Shown piece by piece: positions 60,082-64,000 of a stretch of DNA of 64,000 nt (the stretch's first letter is position 1; each line of letters begins with the position of its first letter). The position numbers and the translations under genes were made by a program. The notes under the pieces were generated by a model, which did no database searches, had not been told where the DNA came from, and worked only from the letters and a program-made list of their open reading frames with translations. This DNA comes from Spirosomataceae bacterium TFI 002 (GTDB taxonomy: Bacteria > Bacteroidota > Bacteroidia > Cytophagales > Spirosomataceae): contig LT907983.1 of assembly GCA_900230115.1 (NCBI GenBank), forward strand, positions 2,604,001 through 2,668,000, read 5' to 3'.

Positions 60082-61461
60082 TTGAATGTAATTTTGAAGG
60101 CATTGTGCTACCAAAGCAGTGGTATAAGCATCAGACTTAAAGAAAAGCACATTTCTAACGACTGTTCCACCCGAAAAGAAAACACCGCCTTTCCAGTAAT
60201 TCGCATCTTGGTCACCCCTGATTTTTTGGGACAAAACATAATTCATAGCACTTTCGATTGAAGAGTTTGAAATGTTGTAACCTAATTTTTTTAGATTTAA
60301 CATCGTGCTCAATGCGTAAACAGTTGACTGCAAACGGTCTTTTTTATTAGCTTTTCTTCTACTTTCAAAGCTACCATCTGCTTGTTGAGAGTTTTGTAAA
60401 TGAGTTACAAGTGCTTCAGTTTGAGTTTCAAACTCACTTTTAAAACTTCCAATGGATTTACTAAATACGTAGTGAATATGATACCTGTTGGGATAGTATA
60501 AGCCGGCTCTGCTCCACCTTTCCCTGTCAATTGTGTCTTGAATTAAGGAGATTGCACCTTCTCTGCCTTTGGATGCTTCTATTTGATGAGACTTGGTTAA
60601 ATAATTGAGAACATTCGCGTTTACAACTGCGTCAATGTCATTTGCACCCCAAGGAACATATCGCTCATATGGATGTGGAAAACAGCTACTTCCTTTTAGG
60701 TAGAAAACGCAATTATGGAGAGCTTGCTTTACGAAATTCCAACGTTTGAATTGATATTCGGGTGCCATCCAAGTCATATATGCTTGTGAAGGTCGAGGGA
60801 TTTTATGAATGTAGTTGTACCAGTGATAATTGTTTCTCTTTTCATCTAGCCAGTTATCAAAAGTCTTAGAAGTGGCTAAATTTTCAATGTTTTCGCCGAA
60901 AATAGATGCGTAATAATAAAGAGCTAAGTTTCCCGCTGCCGTGTCATCCGCATCGTTGGCTATGTCCGCGGCGTTATTTATAAATCTGCTTCTAAGAACA
61001 TAATTTGTAGGTCTATGTGCCAAATAATTGGGAGGATGAGGTCCCTTTTTGCTTAAAGGCTTATTAGGTTTTAGTTTTTTCCAAAAATTGAATGTGTCAT
61101 TATCTCTATAGCTTAGGATTTCGGGGAGTGCATTCCTAAGCATCGGTAGGATTTGCTTCTGACTAGTATCTGCAAGGTACATTTCAGCCAGAATATTAAA
61201 AATGCCAGCTTGAGTAAAGCAATTGGAATCTCTAAAGTCTTGTGAATATCCGAGAAGAATGTAAGTATTTTTGAGCCCCATTGTAGAGGGCCATTCTCCC
61301 TTAAAAATGCTGTCGCGAACAGTTTCGGTTTCTTGAACTTGTGCTAAATAGTTAAGCGAGTTTGCTAAGATATTTTGAAGTTCCGTTTTGCTAAGATTTT
61401 GACCCAAAACGCTATTATAGCTAATAGCAGAAAGTAAAAATATTTTTAGCAAAAACCTCAT
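60073..61461 (-). CDS. Secreted alpha/alpha-toroid protein with DxDD motif
   Basis: A 462-residue exported protein with a signal peptide (FLLKIFLLSAISYNSVLGQ). The remainder is helical with repeated hydrophobic/aromatic turns (SAYTTALVAQCLQNYI-like SDAYTTALVAQCLQN, HLQNSQQADGSFES, LQSTVYALSTMLNLKKL), which fits the alpha/alpha-toroid of prenyltransferase/terpene-cyclase/alpha-macroglobulin folds. DADDTA at 170-175 equals the DxDDTA motif of class II terpene cyclases. Secretion argues against a standard isoprenoid cyclase. It lies 1 nt from the GH3 gene, so they form an operon. Confidence 0.6.
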   Translation of the reverse strand: MRFLLKIFLLSAISYNSVLGQNLSKTELQNILANSLNYLAQVQETETVRDSIFKGEWPSTMGLKNTYILLGYSQDFRDSNCFTQAGIFNILAEMYLADTSQKQILPMLRNALPEILSYRDNDTFNFWKKLKPNKPLSKKGPHPPNYLAHRPTNYVLRSRFINNAADIANDADDTAAGNLALYYYASIFGENIENLATSKTFDNWLDEKRNNYHWYNYIHKIPRPSQAYMTWMAPEYQFKRWNFVKQALHNCVFYLKGSSCFPHPYERYVPWGANDIDAVVNANVLNYLTKSHQIEASKGREGAISLIQDTIDRERWSRAGLYYPNRYHIHYVFSKSIGSFKSEFETQTEALVTHLQNSQQADGSFESRRKANKKDRLQSTVYALSTMLNLKKLGYNISNSSIESAMNYVLSQKIRGDQDANYWKGGVFFSGGTVVRNVLFFKSDAYTTALVAQCLQNYIQLY

Positions 61462-61462
61462 T

Positions 61463-62947
61463 TCAGCTTAATTGATCCGCAATTTTTCTATCGTTTGCAA
61501 GTCGAGGTACCTTATTTTGTCCGCCTAATTTACCTATTGATTTCATGTAGTTGATGAATGAGTTTTGGCTCAAAACATTAATTTCCAATGGTCTTAAAAT
61601 TGAACCAATAATTAGGTCTTCATAATAAGTATTGAGCTCAATCATTTTTTTGTCAAGATCTAGTGCAAAAGCTGCCAAATCATTGGGTTGGTGTGCAAAT
61701 TCTACTAACCATTCGTGATAAGGTAACCCCTCGTTGGGGCTTACCATAGGAGCGACCGTGAATTCTACGATTTCCACTTCGGGATGTAGTTGACAGGCGT
61801 GTTTCATGGCTTTCTCTACTTCTTCGCCAATCACGTGCTCTCCAAAAGCTGAAATAAAATGCTTTATTCTTCCTGATACAACCACTTTGTGTGGAAATAG
61901 ACTAACAAATTTTACGGTATCGCCAATGGAATAACCCCAAAGCCCAGCATTACTATTGATAATGAGAGCATAGTTTTTATCCAATTCTACTTGTTCAATA
62001 CTTAATCGGGCTGGATTTTCGTCAAAAAACTCTTCTGCTGGTACAAACTCAAAGAATATACCTGAGTTGAGCATCATAAGCAGCCCGCTGTCGCCTTGTT
62101 TGTCTTGATAAGCAATGAATCCTTCTGAAGCCGGATAGAGCTCAATACTGTCGACCTTTTTTCCAATAGATTCAAAAAGTTTAGCTTTGTATGGCTCAAA
62201 ATTCACTCCACCATAAACGAACAAATTGAAATTAGGAAAAACGTCTTTAATCTGCTTGCCAGTACGTTCTTTAATACGGTCAAAATACATTTGTACCCAC
62301 GGCGGAATTCCAGAAATCAAGCTCATTGGTTGATCTATGGTTTCATCTATGATTTTGTCAAGTTTCTCTTCCCAATCCTCTATGCAATTGGTTTCATAAC
62401 TTGGGAGTTGATTGGTGCGTAGATAACCAGGGACATGATGGTTGGATATACCAGAAAGTCGGCCTGTAAAAATGCCTGCTTTTTTGTCCATCTCAGGACT
62501 ACCCGATAGAAAGATCAATTTATGATCTAGAAATTCAGATTTTCCTGTTTCGTGTATATAGGTTAATAAGGCATTTTTTGCCGAGTTAATGTGGTTTTTA
62601 ATACTATCCTTTGAGATTGGAATGTACTTTGTACCTGATGTAGTACCTGAAGTTTTGGCAAAATAGAGTGGTTTTCCCTTCCAAAGCACATCGCTTTCAC
62701 CTTCAAGAATTCTTTCAACGTAGGGTTTTAAATCTTCATAATCGCGAATGGGCACGTATTTCTTAAAGTCATCATACGTCTTGATTTTATCAAAATTATG
62801 ATCTTTACCAAAGGCCGTGTTTTTTGCCCCCTCAACAATTTTATGAAGCCATTTTTCTTGGGTTTTACCGGGCTTTGCAGCCCATTTTTGTTGTTGGCTG
62901 GCAACGTAGCTAGCCAAAGGTTTGCTTAGAAAAGATTTAATTCCCAT
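61463..62947 (-). CDS. GH3-type acyl-amido synthetase
   Basis: A 494-residue adenylate-forming enzyme of the GH3/auxin-responsive family, which activates a carboxylic acid with ATP and joins it to an amino group. The ATP loop is TSGTTSGTK (99-107); other signatures are ISGIPPWVQMYFDRI, LFVYGGVNFEPYK and YPASEGFIAYQ. The protein is cytoplasmic. Bacterial members are common in Bacteroidota but have unknown substrates. The toroid gene follows 1 nt later on the same strand. Confidence 0.9.
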   Translation of the reverse strand: MGIKSFLSKPLASYVASQQQKWAAKPGKTQEKWLHKIVEGAKNTAFGKDHNFDKIKTYDDFKKYVPIRDYEDLKPYVERILEGESDVLWKGKPLYFAKTSGTTSGTKYIPISKDSIKNHINSAKNALLTYIHETGKSEFLDHKLIFLSGSPEMDKKAGIFTGRLSGISNHHVPGYLRTNQLPSYETNCIEDWEEKLDKIIDETIDQPMSLISGIPPWVQMYFDRIKERTGKQIKDVFPNFNLFVYGGVNFEPYKAKLFESIGKKVDSIELYPASEGFIAYQDKQGDSGLLMMLNSGIFFEFVPAEEFFDENPARLSIEQVELDKNYALIINSNAGLWGYSIGDTVKFVSLFPHKVVVSGRIKHFISAFGEHVIGEEVEKAMKHACQLHPEVEIVEFTVAPMVSPNEGLPYHEWLVEFAHQPNDLAAFALDLDKKMIELNTYYEDLIIGSILRPLEINVLSQNSFINYMKSIGKLGGQNKVPRLANDRKIADQLS

Positions 62948-63083
62948 TCCCCAAATTTAACCGAAAAATATTAAAGAATTCATTAGCCAGAGCAAATCAT
63001 ATTGGTTGATATTTTTCGTGTTTATTCCGCCTTAATCTTAACATTTCTATAAGAAGTTGAAAAGGTTATAGTTAGGCTTAAAC

Positions 63084-63120
63084 AAAAAAATGGAACGGGT
63101 TACTACGTGAACCCATTCCA
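63084..63120 (-). terminator. Rho-independent terminator after the small peptide gene
   Basis: On the minus strand TGGAATGGGTT pairs with AACCCGTTCCA (11 bp with one G-T pair, 8-nt loop), followed by seven T (63090-63084). It separates the peptide gene from the GH3 gene. Confidence 0.85.
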
Positions 63121-63127
63121 TAATATT

Positions 63128-63149
63128 ATACTATTCTTACTAATAGTAT
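63128..63149. repeat. 8-bp hairpin 3' of the peptide gene
   Basis: ATACTATT-cttact-AATAGTAT, a perfect stem starting 6 nt beyond the stop of the 39-residue peptide gene and just before its terminator. Confidence 0.5.
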
Positions 63150-63155
63150 GATCTA

Positions 63156-63275
63156 TTAGGATTGAAAGAAGTTTGATCCAAAATCAGCTTGAGAACCAGT
63201 CTTCAGTGTTATGTTTTCGACCTTCCCAATTTTCTTTAAAACTGGTTTGTTGTATTTTCTTTTTTGATTTTTCAT
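63156..63275 (-). CDS. Lasso-type RiPP leader peptide-containing 39-residue protein
   Basis: This short gene encodes a 39-residue peptide: leader MKNQKRKYNKPVLKKIGKVE (1-20), then NITLKTGSQADFGSNFFQS. It fits the lasso-peptide leader consensus YxxPxLxxxGxxxxxTx exactly (Tyr8, Pro11, Leu13, Gly17, Thr23). With Thr at -2 the core would start at Lys25 and place Asp31 at core position 7, a possible ring residue; a Lys at core position 1 is unusual. No lasso protease or cyclase gene is in the window. It lies 25 nt after the type IX secreted protein gene and has its own terminator. Confidence 0.6.
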   Translation of the reverse strand: MKNQKRKYNKPVLKKIGKVENITLKTGSQADFGSNFFQS

Positions 63276-63300
63276 GATGCTTCGTTTTTATTATTAGGAC

Positions 63301-64000
63301 TTATTTCTTGATAATTTTGTTGGCTGTAATATTGAGACCGTTTCTTTGTATAATTAAATTGTACAAGCCGTCTTTTAGGCTGTCCATGTTAATTTGAGAT
63401 TCGTTGTCTTTTGTTACTTCTTTCTGTATGTACAATGTTCCATTAGAACCATATACATTTACCTTATCTCCCTTTTTGACACCTTTGATCCACATTTCCG
63501 AACTTGTTGGATTAGGATATGACACAATTAAGCCAGACTTATTTGTATAAAGTTGACCTACGATTTTACTCTTTATAGGTACTGAGTTATTGTAATCATA
63601 TTGAAGTAATTGATAGTAGTTTTGACCGTAAACAGGCGATTCATGCTCAAAGCGGTATGCTGTCAATTCATTAGCAGACATTTTTCCTTCAATAAATCCA
63701 ATTGATGCGAATTGTTTTGCATCCACTGAGTGTAAAATCTCGAATCCTAAATTTCCTTTTTCTTCAGTTGTTACCCAGTCAAGAAGGATAGAGTTTTCTT
63801 TAGCCATGGCTTCAAAACTCAATAGAATTACGGGAAGTGGAGCGGTACCATTAGTAAAATCACTAATGATAAAGTTATTGGATCCATCTACCTCTGATGC
63901 CCCTCCACCTACTATGGAAACAGGAATTCTACCATCGGTTGTATTTCTACCCGACGTTGTACCGCCTCCCATATTATTCTCTTCTGTGTCATTTACTCCA
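63301..64000 (-). CDS. C-terminal part of a type IX secretion cargo protein
   Basis: The frame is open to the right edge, so the gene starts beyond the window; about 233 codons are visible. The last ~80 residues are a type A sorting domain (SYPNPTSSEMWIKGV, VYGSNGTLYIQKE, GLYNLIIQRNGLNITANKII), which targets proteins to the type IX secretion system and cell surface. The preceding part has the common PLPVILLSFEA segment and a beta-sandwich (LDWVTTEEKGNLGFEIL). The function of the missing part is unknown. Confidence 0.9.
   Translation of the reverse strand, partial: GVNDTEENNMGGGTTSGRNTTDGRIPVSIVGGGASEVDGSNNFIISDFTNGTAPLPVILLSFEAMAKENSILLDWVTTEEKGNLGFEILHSVDAKQFASIGFIEGKMSANELTAYRFEHESPVYGQNYYQLLQYDYNNSVPIKSKIVGQLYTNKSGLIVSYPNPTSSEMWIKGVKKGDKVNVYGSNGTLYIQKEVTKDNESQINMDSLKDGLYNLIIQRNGLNITANKIIKK

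Noticed and set aside
61463-63275. GH3 and toroid genes as modification enzymes of the small lasso-like peptide
   Set aside because: A strong terminator (63084-63120) and about 200 nt separate them, and neither belongs to known RiPP maturation families.
1-64000. CRISPR array, prophage, insertion sequence, rRNA or tRNA
   Set aside because: No regular spaced repeats, transposase or phage genes, and no recognisable rRNA or tRNA cloverleaf was found on reading both strands by eye.

Overview
The window looks like chromosomal DNA of a low-GC Bacteroidota, most likely a member of the Cytophagales; the genus cannot be fixed from the sequence. The signs are promoters with the Bacteroidota -7 element TAnnTTTG, few Shine-Dalgarno sites, a type IX secretion sorting domain, an N-acyl-ornithine carbamoyltransferase in place of an ordinary OTCase, a DUF5117-type zinc protease, NagX (DUF5009) beside nagA and nagB, and many small secreted beta-barrel proteins. 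I saw no rRNA, tRNA, CRISPR array, phage or intact insertion sequence.

Layout. 1-2.6 kb: a six-gene minus-strand operon led by a TetR regulator, with start/stop overlaps at four junctions and a 17-bp palindrome upstream. 2.7-18 kb: housekeeping and envelope genes (ZIP transporter, PfkB kinase, argF', free-Met-sulfoxide reductase, AraC and LytTR regulators, zinc metalloprotease, YgiQ, purine nucleoside phosphorylase, M3 peptidase). 18.0-18.6 kb: a gene-free stretch with short dispersed repeats. 18.6-22.9 kb: DeoR regulator and NudK, divergently transcribed, then a NarL-type two-component pair and a small secreted protein with three GANAKN motifs. 23-30.3 kb: amino-sugar catabolism (sugar MFS, two Gfo/Idh/MocA proteins, NagA, NagB, NagX), arranged convergently.

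30.6-49.9 kb is the most unusual part. One half looks like a surface-polysaccharide machine: a giant polytopic PTPS-related protein, a lipoprotein, a glycosidase anchored at both ends, a GT4 glycosyltransferase, a Wzx/MATE-type flippase, a STAS protein, a GT2 glycosyltransferase fused to a response-regulator receiver domain, and a TPR plus outer-membrane-barrel protein. The other half is a four-gene sensory operon: H-NOX, hybrid histidine kinase, FIST protein, second hybrid kinase. A 48-bp divergent promoter with an 8-bp inverted repeat separates the REC-GT2 operon from the operon running towards the sensors. I infer a nitric-oxide- or redox-responsive phosphorelay that acts on polysaccharide synthesis through a phosphorylatable glycosyltransferase.

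50-64 kb: MazG, two thioredoxin-like proteins, an alcohol-dehydrogenase-type reductase fused to a MaoC hydratase, a Fic protein whose catalytic His is replaced by Glu, DUF1080, peptide deformylase with a YafV-type amidase, a secreted alpha/alpha-toroid protein with a DxDD motif next to a GH3-type acyl-amido synthetase, an unlisted 39-residue peptide gene matching the lasso-peptide leader consensus, and the C-terminal part of a type IX secreted protein.
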